Numbered from the stretch's first letter, positions 47,182-59,629 are shown. The stretch: 64,000 nt of DNA from Halichondria panicea (GCF_963675165.1 NC_087389.1:4758620-4822619), one strand, 5' to 3'. Notes: generated by a model not told the origin, from the letters alone. Made by a program: numbers and translations.

Positions 47182-48452
47182 CTAGTGCATGCAGTATTTC
47201 CCCCTAACAGCTGATGACAAATCACCATAATCAATGTCATGGAGAGCTTCAGCAATAATGCTCCAACTTATTCCTAGACTCTTGTAGTTCTTGGCAATGA
47301 ACTGGAACAGGGCAATCTTCTGACCTTCAGTATCTGGCATGGGGAATCGTTATTAAAAAGGAATTCGATACACAAGAGACGCAGTCTGAACACATCAGTA
47401 TTAGTCTGAACACAGTTAGTCCACAATGCATATTTTACCGAATCGATAGTCTTGCTCAATGACCTCCAGTCTGTGTTGAGGAATGCCTAAACTGACCCCA
47501 AACTTTATTGGTTTTGTGAGGGTCTTGAGCTCCTTGTCCAGAACACTGAGAGTCAACTCTGAATGGGAGGAGAGGGGAGATCAGTGCTACAGTCACAAGA
47601 ATGCATTTTAGGAAAGTCCACAACTTTACGATGTACAATGCGTAATGCAAAAGTGTTAGAGTAAAAACAAATTTGACAGGTGTTTTATACCTGAAATGAT
47701 TTGAGTTGCTCGTGGAGATGATGTTGGGAGGGGTGGTGTAACTCTTTCATCTTGACTAGAGTCAGCAACTGATACAACTGAGTCTGTATGTGTGTGTCAT
47801 GTGAGGGTTCGTACAAGCCAGGTGCATGTGAGGGGATTCGGAAAGCAAACACCATTACATTTAGTTTGCAATTGTACATATGCCAACACTCAGATAATAA
47901 AGTTAATCTCTTTTTTCTCACATGTTTCCTCTTGTTCTGTTATTTGGGTAGACAGTACACTAGAACAGGTAGGCTCATCACTAGGTGATTCTGTAGCGTG
48001 AGGGGAGTTTTGGTTATAGTCTGGAAAGAAGATCTCATAATTGGAATCATCGCTAAGAGTGTCCAATTCATCGTCTGTTTGGTCGAGCTACAATAATAGA
48101 TCGGATTACAATAAAAAATGCTAACATAAAAATTAATGGGCTACATGCATATACACTCACGTCAAATACTTCAGCCACCTCAATCAATTTTGACAGTAGC
48201 GTATCCCAAGGTTTGTAGAAAACACGGGCCATCTATAGATGTATCGAGATATAATAATTGCATATTAATTTTGTAATACGTGTCTAGGTTACAGCCCTGA
48301 TGTTGTTACCTAGCAACAAAAATTTGCTCCAACACATGCCCGTAATTATGACTTACCTCTTCATTTTGCGGTAGGTCTAGTAAACATATTGTGGTAGTAA
48401 ACATATTTTCACAGTTATTCAGCATTGCAGTTTTTCGTGATTCCTCAAAGGC
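47182..48452 (-). other. C-terminal exon cassette of NLR copy E (linker plus Death domain)
   Basis: Six small exons follow the LRR exon after a 54-bp intron. Exon 5 is exactly 93 nt, as in copies C and D (VADSSQDERVTPPLP). Exon 6 is 120 nt and exon 7 is 152 nt, with ITWSII. The exon 7 stop falls at a different place in each copy (MH, DYI, NST, ARLST endings), so the tail after RGKYC is free to vary while the Death core is fixed. Confidence 0.85.
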
Positions 48453-51062
48453 CTGTATTTAAAATAATAATGAACACTATAATTATAATAGCGAGTGTAT
48501 ATATACCTCCAAGTGTTCGTTACATATGCATATCAACTCCTCGCTCACAGGATTACCACGAAGAACAACACCACCCGATCGCGAGTTGTTCAGCCTAGCA
48601 TTCTGGTTACCAACAAAACGAATAACCTTCAAACTAGGATATAGATTTGGTAGACACTCCGTGAGAGCTATCACTCCTTCGTCATCAATGTAGTTGTTGC
48701 TGAGATCCAACAAATTTAAACTTTTACATTTCACATTAGCGAACTTAAGATGATCGATAAGCATTATGATATCAGCAGAGGTGAGAGAACAGTAAGAGCA
48801 GTTAAGACGCTTCAGTGTTTGAAATACTTGAAGAAACTTTGCCAGTAATAGAGCTCCGGCGGCTCCACAGAGATTGGAGCCAGATAAGTACATACTTTTT
48901 AAATTATATGGATGGAAATACAACATCTCGCAGGTGACTACGTATTGAAGTGAGTGAAATGAAGTTGCATCATGGGTAGCACCTAATTCAATCTCATTTA
49001 ATTGTAACGGAATGTTCTCCACAATTGAATATAATCCAGGTAAACCAAGACTGTTATCTGAGAGGTCTAAGGATACAAGTTGAGTACAGTGAGAGGCAAT
49101 GGACTGTAAGAGGGTGGTCAGTAGAGCTCCATTGACATCAGCATCGTCTGTGAGGGTGTTGGAGAGCCCCAGGGTCTTCAGGTTGATAAGAGCATCAGAC
49201 TGTACAGCTGTCACTAGAGACAGTATGCCAGACACTCTAAGAGGGTTGTCGGATAATTTTAGTCGTGTGAGACTCGTGCAAGACATGTGAATGAATGACG
49301 ACACGATGTTAGTGAAGCTGTTCTTAGACAAGAAGAGATAATCTAAAGCTGTAAAGGCAGCTGAGGCTCTCTTGAAGAGATCAACAACAGCTTTGTCAGA
49401 CAAGTTAGTCCACTCGAGGGATAAGTTTCGAACTTGCAGTTTACCTTCTGCATTCGAAAGTATGTCAGTTAGTTCTGTGAACAACTTATCATCAATCGCA
49501 AGATTTGCTATTCTGATAAACATATTATCACAATTTGCCATATGACGAAGAACATAGAAACAAGTTACATAGTCAAAGGGGCTGTCCAAATAACTGGTTA
49601 ATATGTATTGTCCAACTATATTTTTACAAATTTTAATAGCAAAACCAGGATCTGAAGCTTCGAACGCTACATGACATAAAGCCATATTATTTTGCTTTTT
49701 AACCACCAGAAATTGATCCATCAAACCAACATTTAATATGATCACCTTATCACTACGACTACTGTTGTGCTTACTAGCAAGACCAAACATAAATCTCCAC
49801 ACCATGTCAAACCGGACACTCCTAGTATGGGGGGCCATAACAACCTCCAGTTTCTCCTCATTGGGTAGAGTAGCAAGATGGAGGGCAGCCAAAAACTCCT
49901 GGATAGTCAGGTGAGCAAAGTGAAAAGACAAGCCATGACCAAAAGGTAAAAGTGATCGTGCAGACTGCAATAGACCAAAGCATTGCAACTTGTCACCATC
50001 TTTGGGTAAGCGAGAGGACAATTCAGCTTCTGAAAAAACCAGTTGATCTAATAATAAGCACTCGTAGGCGAACTCACAGATCAACCAAAACGTGTCTTGA
50101 AGATCGTTTGGAATTTCGTCAAAACTATTGAGACCAATTGGACAATCAGGGAGTTTCTTTTTGATATTGCGAAGGATAATGTTGAGAACAATTTGAGTGT
50201 ACAGCTCAGTTAACGTACGAGGAAGGTCTTGGTCTAAAGTATACCACAAGTTACAAACAATGGCGCAGTTAAGGGGCACAGAACACACACTCTGAAATAC
50301 TGGGTTGTTCTCAAGCTGCTCGATAAGAGAAGAAGCTTTCTCTGGGAATTGCTCAAACTCTGATACTATGTACTGCTTAATATTCTCCGTATTAAAACCA
50401 ACTACCTCAATCAAACGATCTACAGAAGGAAGGTTGTGAAGAGGAGCTGAAGCAGAAGGTCGTAAGGTGAGAATAACAGAAGAAAATGGAAGAACATCAC
50501 CAAATAGAAGGTCATATAGAAAAGAGGTTTCCAATTGATTGTCTTCACTAAGCTCGTCCCAGCCATCAGCTATGATGAGGACACCTTCTCCCTCTCTCTC
50601 TTCCAACTCTTCTATAACAGATGCGCGAATCTTCTCACTGGAGTGGAGAAGTTTGAAAAGTTCAGCAAGGCTTGTGGCTGAGGACACTCGATTTTCTCTC
50701 AGTGGAAGCAACAAAACACAGTCGAATTGTGTCAGGATCTTACCCTCTGCCCACCCTTCAGCAAGCATGGTACACAGTGTGGTTTTACCAATTCCAGCAT
50801 TACCTTCAACGATGACCTTCCTTACTGGTTTTTTGTTTTCTTCGACTTTAAATAGGTCACCATGGAGAATTGGAGTGTGTTTTACCGTCTTATTATCAGG
50901 TGCACCATGTTGTGGCAAGCCAGCTCTAAATCCTTTTTTTTTTTCCCCTTGCACTAAATGCAAATTAATGAACCTCTCTCCAGAAACAGGTGGCCACTGC
51001 TGTTGACGGTTCAAGACTCTTTCTCTGTACTTTCGACGAATGCTAGCAAGGAATTTATCCAT
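47182..51062 (-). CDS. NLR copy E: NACHT-LRR-DEATH receptor, intact, seven exons
   Basis: Exons: 51062-48507, 48452-48357, 48232-48161, 48087-47922, 47783-47691, 47558-47439, 47333-47182; total 3255 nt, 1084 aa, phases 0,0,0,1,1,1. The start is MDKFLASIRRKY; the frame extends upstream to an ATG at 51122, which has no family support. Walker A GNAGIGKT, Walker B LIIADGWDEL, sensor ILTLRPSAS (Leu-Arg instead of Ser-Arg), FAHLTIQEFLAALH. The LRR zone includes LFLSKNSFTNIVSSF and LDLSNNYIDDEGVIAL. Exon 2 is seven codons longer than in the other copies (extra TTTICLLD). Exon 6 lacks the VPP start (begins ELTLSVLDKELK) but encodes the Death-domain motif FGVSLGIPQHRLEVIEQD. It ends ...RGKYCMH. Confidence 0.88.
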
Positions 51063-51123
51063 TTTCTTAATGATAAAGCAAAACCTGCATGAGAATAGTG
51101 TACAATCTAGCAATGTTGCCATG

Positions 51124-51957
51124 TTAATGAAAGCACCGCTGGTGCTGATGCCTCGGTGGAGGCAGTGGCGTAGGCAGAGGGGGGCTGACGGGGCTAGAGC
51201 CCTGTGTTTCAGTCCGTCAACTCACTGTACTACTGCATGCGTAGTTACTAGAATGATGTCATTCAATGGAAATGGGAAGGGTCATCTACTGCGCATGCTT
51301 ACTGCTAATGAAAAGTGATGACCTTTTTTTTAGGTAAAATTCCAAGCTATTCAGCGCCTGCTCTGGCCCTGCTCAATGGATTTAAGCCCTGCCCTTCCTA
51401 AAATCCTGGCTACGCCACTGGGAGGTGCCAAAGTTAAAATACTAATAGCATTAACTTTATACACACATTATATTGAACAACAATTTATTAATTTGCTGCA
51501 TGCAGGCAAAATCCAGAATCACAGGGAAACTCAAAGAGTGGGTGATGATCGATCTCATGATTGTTGTTAAAAACGATCGATGCTAAAAGTTCGAGCCTAA
51601 GATTAATGGCTGCATCAGTAGAGAGCCTTGCAGCTCTCTTCTCACTGTTGCAGCTACCAACAGCTAGTGTTCTAGTGCAGAGCTAATTACAAAGTAGAGT
51701 AGCAACACTCCATGGACAAGTTTTGCTACCCACTCTTCTGAAAAGGCTGCAATGGCATTCCAAGTAAGCAAAACTAGGCATAACTTGAGAACGAAGCAAA
51801 TCCACAAATTAAAATCCAAGAAAACATGACTAGAGCCTATAGAAACTCTTACTTGAAAGTCATTGGTCCTTGAGCAGCTGTAGCAATCTATACACAGACA
51901 CACAGACACACAGACACACTACCATATACCTCGCTTGCGCATGTGCTCCAAGGCATA
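51124..51957. mobile_element. MITE with a second MITE nested inside
   Basis: The outer element belongs to the family seen at 8790-9200, 37880-38270 and 63520-64000; its ends carry GCCTCGGTGGA and TACCTCGCTTGCGCATGTGC. The nested hAT-like element occupies 51163-51420 (CAGTGGCGTAGGCAGAGG to CTGGCTACGCCACTG) and is flanked by GGAGG on both sides (51158-51162, 51421-51425). Confidence 0.75.
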
Positions 51958-51959
51958 AT

Positions 51960-53900
51960 AACTATAGCACTAAAGAGCAGAACCCTGGGCGTTATATAGT
52001 CGGATTCACCGATGTATAAACTACCATCATTTTACATGCAGCTTGCCTTAGCCTCCTTCGCAGCCCTCTTGGAGAAAGTGGGCGTGGGGGCGCTAACAGG
52101 CCCTAGCAAATTATTCTGGCATAATTAAGGCATATACTTAAGGCAAGAGTACATACGAAGAGAAGAGTGTCGAACTACTGATACTTCTACAAACACCGTG
52201 CACAAAATAACGTTACATCCTGTCAATTGCACGTGAGCAACTCGCAATTGATGACGTTTGCGCATAATTACACAACGCACAGAAGTTGTTAATAGTGAGT
52301 AAAGAGTGCAAGTGAAGAGGATCAACTCGACTATTGTCTCTATTTAGATGATTTTTGTGAAGAGATCGTCTCCTATCAGTGTGCAGTGAGCAGCTCCACA
52401 AGCTCTGAATGTTGAACGCGAACATTGAACAATTATATATAATAGCTAGAATTGTTTGATAACCACACCACTAGTAAATTTACAATACTTTATTACGTGC
52501 TAGTCATGTTACTTTGTACAGTGTTTGTGTAGAAGTATCAGTAGTTCGACACTCTTCTCTTCTTATGCACTCTTGCTTAAGGTGACATATTTTCGCTGGT
52601 ATTATTTTCTGCTATTTCTGCGAATAAAAGTAAATCGCAAAAATGTTACTCGCTGATACCGTATATATGCTTGATCAGAGGCCGCGGCTATATATCATTT
52701 TGCTGACAGAGGAGGCTATAATTCAAGAGAGGCCATTGTTCAAGAGCACCGATTGTTAGCCCCAGTAAGGTAATATAGGTTAGGTCACTACGCTGCATAA
52801 TTGAAGCATATAAAGTGACTTCGGTACAAATGCAAGGGGTCCACTAGCTGCTGCGTGTTTTTTTTAAAAATGCCTCCTTTACATCTCAACGACAGAGGAT
52901 CACTAGAAAAATCTTCAAGAGAACTACTGTTGAATTCAATGTGCGGCATAATGGGCAAGCATAATAGGCTGAATTTGGGGCAGTGCTCAAAAGCATAATA
53001 GCGGAAAAAAGAGCAGGGCCTAATAGCAGCTCCAGAAGAGGTTGGCCACACGTCATTCTCTAAAATCCTATGACAGGCAGAATATCATTAAAAAGTCAAG
53101 ACATTTGTGTTGCCTCGGTGGTATTTTATGCACGTTTTGCACACAAATATCAGTGGCGAATCTATAGAATTCTTGTCAGGGGGGTTCCAGTGGCAAGGCA
53201 GGGCTCAAGCGGGACAGACTCTGCATTTTCAGTAGGTTCCATGGGTTCCATGGAACCTCCCTTTCACACCAGACTGGAGATCAACTTACACTCAGATCAG
53301 CTTGAATGATAATGATCTGTAGTTACTAGGCTGCAATAGATATGTGGGCAGGGCTCTCTAATGATAAATTTTGCTGCTACGCATCCTTCTGGATGACAAA
53401 GCAACTGCATGTCGCGCATGTGTAGATTCAACCTGCATTTTGGTTTTCTAAGCAATAAATGCTTTATCCCCCATGGTTATCATCCCATGGATAATATCCA
53501 TATAGTATATGCACATGCATTATATTGTATGTAAAACTGAGTGAAGGTTGTTCAGTATTTGTAACCCAAAACCTCTTAGAAATGTGGTGAGGTCCACATA
53601 CAGACATTCTTCAATTAATCTTGTGACCACTCCACGCATGCATGCACTGTCACTATAAATATAGCATTCAAAAGCTAAAATTGGCCATGAAAAATCATAT
53701 AACAACTGGTGTTATTTCCAGGCAGTATTTATAGAAAAACTAACACACTAAACAAATAGATCACGCTACAGTTTTAGTTTCATACAAAACTGCAATTTTT
53801 GTGGGTAATCTGTTACAACAATAAAATTAAGGATACGTACATCATTATACACAATCTATTACAATGTCATGTAGTCTATACTATGAACAAATAACTATAA
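51960..53900. other. Intergenic region with no gene recognised
   Basis: Only short frames without motifs. A solitary MITE-like end CAGTGGCGAATC is at about 53152. A diverged copy of the recurrent intergenic unit lies at 53540-53640. Confidence 0.5.
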
Positions 53901-53906
53901 TTATTA

Positions 53907-53995
53907 TAGTGTAGTATTTCCCCCTAAATACTCAATTTTACGTACGTCGGCAATATAATGCTCCTAATGAAATAGTTCGTAGACTGAAGCCAATA
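53907..53995 (-). pseudogene. Relic of an NLR terminal Death exon
   Basis: The plus-strand sequence GTAGTATTTCCCCCTAA, then GTCGGCAATATAATGCTCC, then TTCGTAGACT aligns with exon 7 of copies C-F (GCAGTATTTCCCCCTAACAG and so on) with internal deletions. The flank ACTATGAACAAA also matches the 3' flank of copy C. It marks an NLR unit that has otherwise been lost between copies E and F. Confidence 0.7.
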
Positions 53996-54284
53996 CTGTA
54001 CATAACGTCACCAGCTGAGGTCTATAGTTAACATTCCATTGGTTTGGCTAGGTACACTGAGAGGTAGCTGCTTTTAGGGGCGACGCCCACTTTTGTGTCA
54101 TTCAGGTTTTTCACCTAGTGATTTAGGTGTAGTAGAAGTGCTAGTCATTGCTATATAGTCACAGCTTATATAATTATATATAGCACATGCAGCTTTTAAA
54201 GACACAATTAACTAGTCTATATACTACTCAGCTAGTAAGAAGTCTATAAGAGTGACTTTAGTTTTCAATCAGTCAATGAGTGAT

Positions 54285-55740
54285 TGACTACACAATTGAT
54301 GCGCCATTGCTGGGAAGTTTCAGATACCGGCTCAGAGCAGAGATCTTTTGTATGATATTTCGACCATTAAAATCTACAGTGGAGCCTTGATTATCCGGAC
54401 ACTTTGGTTCCAGAGGTAATTAATGGTCAAACCCAGCAAATTCCAACCACGCCCAAACACAATCAATACTAGGCCTAATTTTCTTCCTTCTGTGAAAAAT
54501 CCTTCTGCCCTGGGAACGAGGCTACACACAAACAAGCAGCTGCAAGTATTACTAGCTACATACTACAGCTATATACTAACGAAGGTCAATCGTACTCTCC
54601 ACTAGCGAAGGACAATTGTACTCGATCTTAATTGTGAACTCTCTGGCTACAGATCCGTAATTATGTTAATACTAAAGTTGTAGATAGAATTACAACTTGC
54701 AAGTTACATAGAACTTACAATTTCCAAGTAAAAACTGAAAGAGGGCTTTTACTCTTCTGTCTTTGTTTGTTTAGAGGGCTCAGTCAAGAATGGCAAGAAT
54801 GGAGCTCCTCAAACACTTATAATGTGGTCTAGCCCACTTATGCAGACATTCTTTAATTAATTTGTGACCACTGCACAGGAAGTAATCCACTTACATGTAG
54901 AATCAGTATTTGTTTGTTTAAGGGCTGAAAGAGTCACTTTTGAACCTCCCCAGAAGTTGCTAACCCAGAAATAGCAACCTGTGGGGAGGTTCAAAAGTGG
55001 GGACTCATTATACTATACTCTAGTATCCATCAAAGCCTGAATATATGCAACTAGCTAGTCTAATAATTATTCATAAACGAAAGAAATGTAAATGAGCTTG
55101 AGCTTAAGAAAAACATTTTATTCATGCAGGCTTGATGTGGACGCTATAGTATACTGAGTTGTGTGTGTGCTAAACCTCCCAGCAAAAAAGCCCCATTAAA
55201 CCTCCTTCTGTTTACATCTTTAAGTTTAAATTGACACTCAGCTACACCTTGATGAATTAGAGGTCAACTTCAGCCACAGACTACACCTAACTCTCAATGC
55301 AACAGCACCTAGTAGTCTAACTGAGTGTCCAACTTTTGATTTTAGCATAATTATATACCTTGTACACCAAACATTTGAGTTAAACAAGATTAATATACAT
55401 GTGCACACAAGTGTACACATTTGTATGTTTAAAATTGCTCCAAAAATCAAGTATTACACATTTCTATACTCCTGACATCAACGTGTATACTCTGAAATTA
55501 CGAAGTAAAGTGTGCAAATGTGTTCTTTTTTCTTCCTCTACTTTATATAATTATTACCCATCAGCGTTGATCTCGCCCACTCATCTCCCCTATACTTTCT
55601 CCTCTTTCTTCCCCCACTCTCCTCCCCCATACATGCATGCACTTTCTCCTAATTAACTTCTAATTGCTCAATCGTAAGTGCATGGGACCTCATGCAGCTT
55701 TAAATTAGTTCAGAACATGTTTAGCTATTCCATGCATGCA
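54285..55740. repeat. Segmental duplication holding the empty site of the 44.85-kb LINE
   Basis: Aligns with 44493-47060 without the LINE. It includes the pogo-like end CAGTGGAGCCTTGATTATCC (about 54370), the GGGAACGAGGCTA half-MITE (about 54512) and the nested hairpin 54935-54999. No gene is supported. Confidence 0.8.
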
Positions 55741-55925
55741 CGCCACTATAATTATTGTGCATGCAATAATGAGAAATTGGTGTTATTTCAAGGCGGTAGA
55801 AAAAAAACCATGTATATAATCAGGCAATAATTTATATTATAATAGTCATGTTTGACAATGTGTCCTTATAAGAAAAGCTCTGTCAACAAATGAACAACAT
55901 ACAATCTAGTATAATTATATGAATG

Positions 55926-56973
55926 TCACGTACTTAGTCTAGCTATAGTGCAGTATTTTCCCCTAACAGCTGATGACAAGTCCCCATAATCAATGTCATG
56001 GAGAGCGTCGGCAATAATGCTCCAAGTTATTCCTAGACTCTTGTAGTTCTTGGCAATGAACTGAAACAGGGCAATCTTCTGACCTTCAGTATCTGCATGG
56101 CATGGGGAATCGTTATTAAAAAGAAATTCTATACTCTGCAAACACAATCCGAAAAACATTATTAGTCCACAATGCATATTTTACCGTTTCGATGGTCTTG
56201 CTCGATGATCTCCAGTTTGTGTTGAGCAATGTCCAAACTGACCCCAAACCGTATTGGTTTTGTGAGTGTCTTGAGCTCCTTGTCCAGAACACTGAGAGTC
56301 AACTCTGGAGGAACTGAATGGGAGGAGAATAAGCTATACAGTTCAGTATTGGCAATATTCTATAGGAAAGTACACAACTTTACAATGCGCTTAATGCAAA
56401 AATTATTGGCAGGTGCCTATACCTGAACTGGCTTGAGTTGCTCGTGGAGATGAAGGAGGCGTAACTATCCCATTTTTACTAGAGTCAGCAGCTAGCTAAT
56501 ACAACAGAGTGTATGTCATGTGAGCGTTTGTGCATGCAAGCCATGCAGGTGTGAGATTGAGATAGCTAGCTCCATTTAAATACTCAAGGCCCTATATATA
56601 TAATGACCATGAAGTTAAACTCACCTGTTATCACCTCAGTAAGACAGGGAGGGTCATTATTGCGTGATTCTGTAGCAGTTATGTTCTCAGTGCATGCATC
56701 GTCTGTTGGGTGGAGCTAAAAATTAAATGAACAGTCAAAACTTTTCACAGAAAATCTGCTATACATGCACTCACGTCAAATACTTCAGCCACCTTAATCA
56801 TCTCAGACAGCAGTGTATCCCACAGCTTGTAGAAAGCACGAGCCATCTATATAATTATATAGATTGAATTGATAGTGCTATGAATTATCTTATAATACCA
56901 TTTCATTTTGCGGAAGTAAAAGTGATCTCTCCCACTCCTTTAGCACTGCAGTTTTTTCCGATTCCTCAAAGGC
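55926..56973 (-). other. C-terminal exon cassette of NLR copy F (linker plus Death domain)
   Basis: The six exons begin 52 bp after the LRR exon. Exon 2 (75 nt) ends with donor ATG|GTATTA rather than GAG|GTAAGT of the other copies. Exons 3 (72 nt) and 6 (129 nt) are the same length as in copy C. Exon 5 is shortened because the usual acceptor (ACATACAG) has mutated. Exon 7 is the longest of the four (167 nt). The stop codon lies in exon 7, so the Death domain is the true C-terminus. Confidence 0.82.
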
Positions 56974-59629
56974 CTGTGTTTTAAAAAACTGGTAATGAAG
57001 TATACAATTAGTGAGTATATTTTACCTCTAAGTGTTTGTTGCACATGTGTATCAACTCTTCACTCACAGGATTACCACAGAGATCAATGTCACAATGGTT
57101 CCCGGCACCAATCACCTTTAAACTAAGAAACAGCTCAGGTAGACACTCAGTGAGAGCTATCACTCCATCATCATCAATGGAGTTGTCTCTGAGATCCAAT
57201 GCATTTATATTCTTACATATCACATTATTGGACTTAAGATGGTGGATAAGCATTATGATGTCGGAAGAAGTGAGAAAACAGTCAGAGCAATCAAGTCCTT
57301 TCAGTGATTGAAATGCCTGAAGAATCTTTGCCAGCAAGAGAGTTCCGGTAGTTCCACTGAAATTAGAGTGGGTCAAATCAATCATTGTTAAGTAGTTTGG
57401 AGTAATTTTCAACATCTCACAGGTGAGTGTGTATTGAGACTCTGAGTGAAAAGAAGTAGTAAAATGGGTACCCGTTAAATTAATGTGATTCAATCGTAAC
57501 GGAATGTTTTCCGCAACTGAACATAATCCAGGTAATCCAAGATTGTTATTATGTAAAAATAAGGTTAACACACTAGAACAGTGAGAGGCAATGGACTGTA
57601 AGAGGGTGGTCAGTAGAGCTCCATTGACATCAGCGTCTTCAGTGAGGGTGTTAGAGAGCCCCAATAGCTCCAGGTTGATAAGAGCACCAGACTGTACAGC
57701 TGTCTCTAATGACTGTATGCCAGACACTCCAAGAGGATTGTGAGACAAATGCAGTTGCGTGAGGCTAGTGCAAGATGTGTGGATGAATGAAGACATGACG
57801 TCAGTGAAGTTGTTTTGATATAACGAGAGGTAATCTAAATCTGTAAAGGAAGCTGAGGCTCTCTTAAATAGATCAGCAACACCTTTGTCAGACAACTTAG
57901 TCTGCTCGAGGTGTAACTGTTGGACTTGCAGTTTACCATTTGCGTTTGAAAGTATGTCTGCTAGTTCCTTCAATAGCTTATCATCGATTGAACAATCACC
58001 TATTCTGATAACCAACGGCATGTTATCACATTTTTCAACATAACGAAAAACATAAAACTTAGCTACACAGTCAAAGGGAGAGTTGAAGTAACTGTCTAAC
58101 AGATAGTTCCCAAACATTTCACAAATTCTTAGCACAAAGTTTGGAGCTTTGAAAGCCACCGTTTTTAAATCTTTGTGGAATAAATTTCGAACCGAAACAT
58201 TACAAAATCTTATTGAAAGGCCTGGATCTGAAGCTTCAAAAGCCAAATGACATAAAGCCAAAACGTCGTGCTCTTTAGCCTTCAGAAATTGATTCATCAA
58301 ACCATCATCCAAACTGATCACCTTATCACTACGACCATGATTTTTACTAGCAAGACCAAACATAAATCTCCACACCATGTTGAACCGGCCACTGTCAGCA
58401 TGAGCCTTAACAACCTTTAGTTTCTCTTCATTGGGTAGAGTAGCAAGATGGAGGGCAGCCAAAAACTCCTGGATGGTCAGGTGAGCAAAATGAAAAGACA
58501 GGCCGTGACCAACAGGTAGAAGTGATCGTGCAGACTGCAACAGACCAAAGCAATGCAACTTGTCACCAACTTCGGGTAAGCGAGAGGACAATTCAGCTTC
58601 TGAGAAAACCAGCTGATCTAATAATAAGCACTCGTAGGCAAACTCACAAATCAACCAAAATGTGTTTTGTAGATCATTCGGAATCTCGTCAAATATATTT
58701 AGGCCAATCGGACTATTAGGGAATTTTTTCTTTATATTGCGAAGGATGATGTTAAGAACAATTTGAGTGTACAGCTCAGTTAGCGTACGAGGAAGCTCTT
58801 GGTCTAAAGTGTGCCACAAGTTACAAATAATGGCACAATTGAGAGGCACAGAACACACACTCTGAATGAGTGGGTTGTTCTCAAGCTGCTCGATGAGAGA
58901 AGAAGCTTTCTCTGGGAATTGCTCAAACTCTGATTCTATGTACTGCTTGACATTCTCTTCATTAAAACCAACTACCTCAACCAAACGATCCACAGAAGGA
59001 AGGTCATGAAGAATAGCTGAAGCAGAAGGTCGTGAGGTGAGAAGAACAGATGCAAATGGAAGAATGTGACCGAAGAGAAGGTTATACAGAAAAGAGTTTT
59101 TCGAGCGATTATCTTCACTGAGCTCGTCCCAGCCATCAGCTATGATGAGGACACCCTTTCCCTCTCTCTCTTCTAACTCTTCTATAACAGATGTGCGGAC
59201 CTTCTCACTGGCATGGAGAAGTTTGAACAGTTTAGAAAAACTTGTAGCAGAAGATACTTCATTTTCTCTCAGTGGAAGCAACAGAACACAGTCAAAGCAT
59301 TTTAGGATCTTGCCCTCTGCCCACCCTTCAGCAAGCATGGTACACAGTGTGGTTTTACCGATCCCGGCATTACCTTCAACAATGAGCTTCCTCACTGGTT
59401 TCTTGTCTTTTTCGACTCGGAATAGGTCACCATGGAGGATTGGAGTGCGTTTGACGTTATCATCAGGTGCACCATGTTGTGACAAGCCGGCTCTAAATCC
59501 TTCTTTCTTTTCAGCCTCCACTAATTGCAAATTGATGAGCCTGTCTCCTCTAACTGGTGGCCATTGCTCTTGACAATTTAGGAGTCTTTCTTTGTACTTC
59601 TGGCGAATGCTGAAGATAAATTTATCCAT
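55926..59629 (-). CDS. NLR copy F: NACHT-LRR-DEATH receptor, intact, seven exons
   Basis: Exons: 59629-57026, 56973-56899, 56846-56775, 56715-56625, 56491-56423 (acceptor uncertain), 56313-56185, 56092-55926; total 3207 nt, 1068 aa. The start is MDKFIFSIRQKY; upstream in-frame residues to 59707 lack support. Walker A GNAGIGKT, Walker B LIIADGWDEL, LTSRPSAS, FAHLTIQEFLAALH. The zone between NACHT and LRR has an internal duplication (AFEASDPGLSIRFC, then AFKAPNFVLRICEMFG). LRRs include LSLYQNNFTDVMSSF and LDLRDNSIDDDGVIAL. The linker exon 4 is short (91 nt) and the conserved exon 5 acceptor is lost; a CTAG site 24 nt further on keeps the frame. The Death domain has FGVSLDIAQHKLEIIEQD and ITWSIIADALHDIDYGDLS; it ends ...ARLST. 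Confidence 0.85.

Noticed and set aside
51062-55925. Death exons at 55.9-56.3 kb serving as N-terminal exons of copy E
   Set aside because: Exon 7 ends in a stop codon in every copy, and splice phases chain from the LRR exon immediately upstream (copy F) through 50-60-bp introns.
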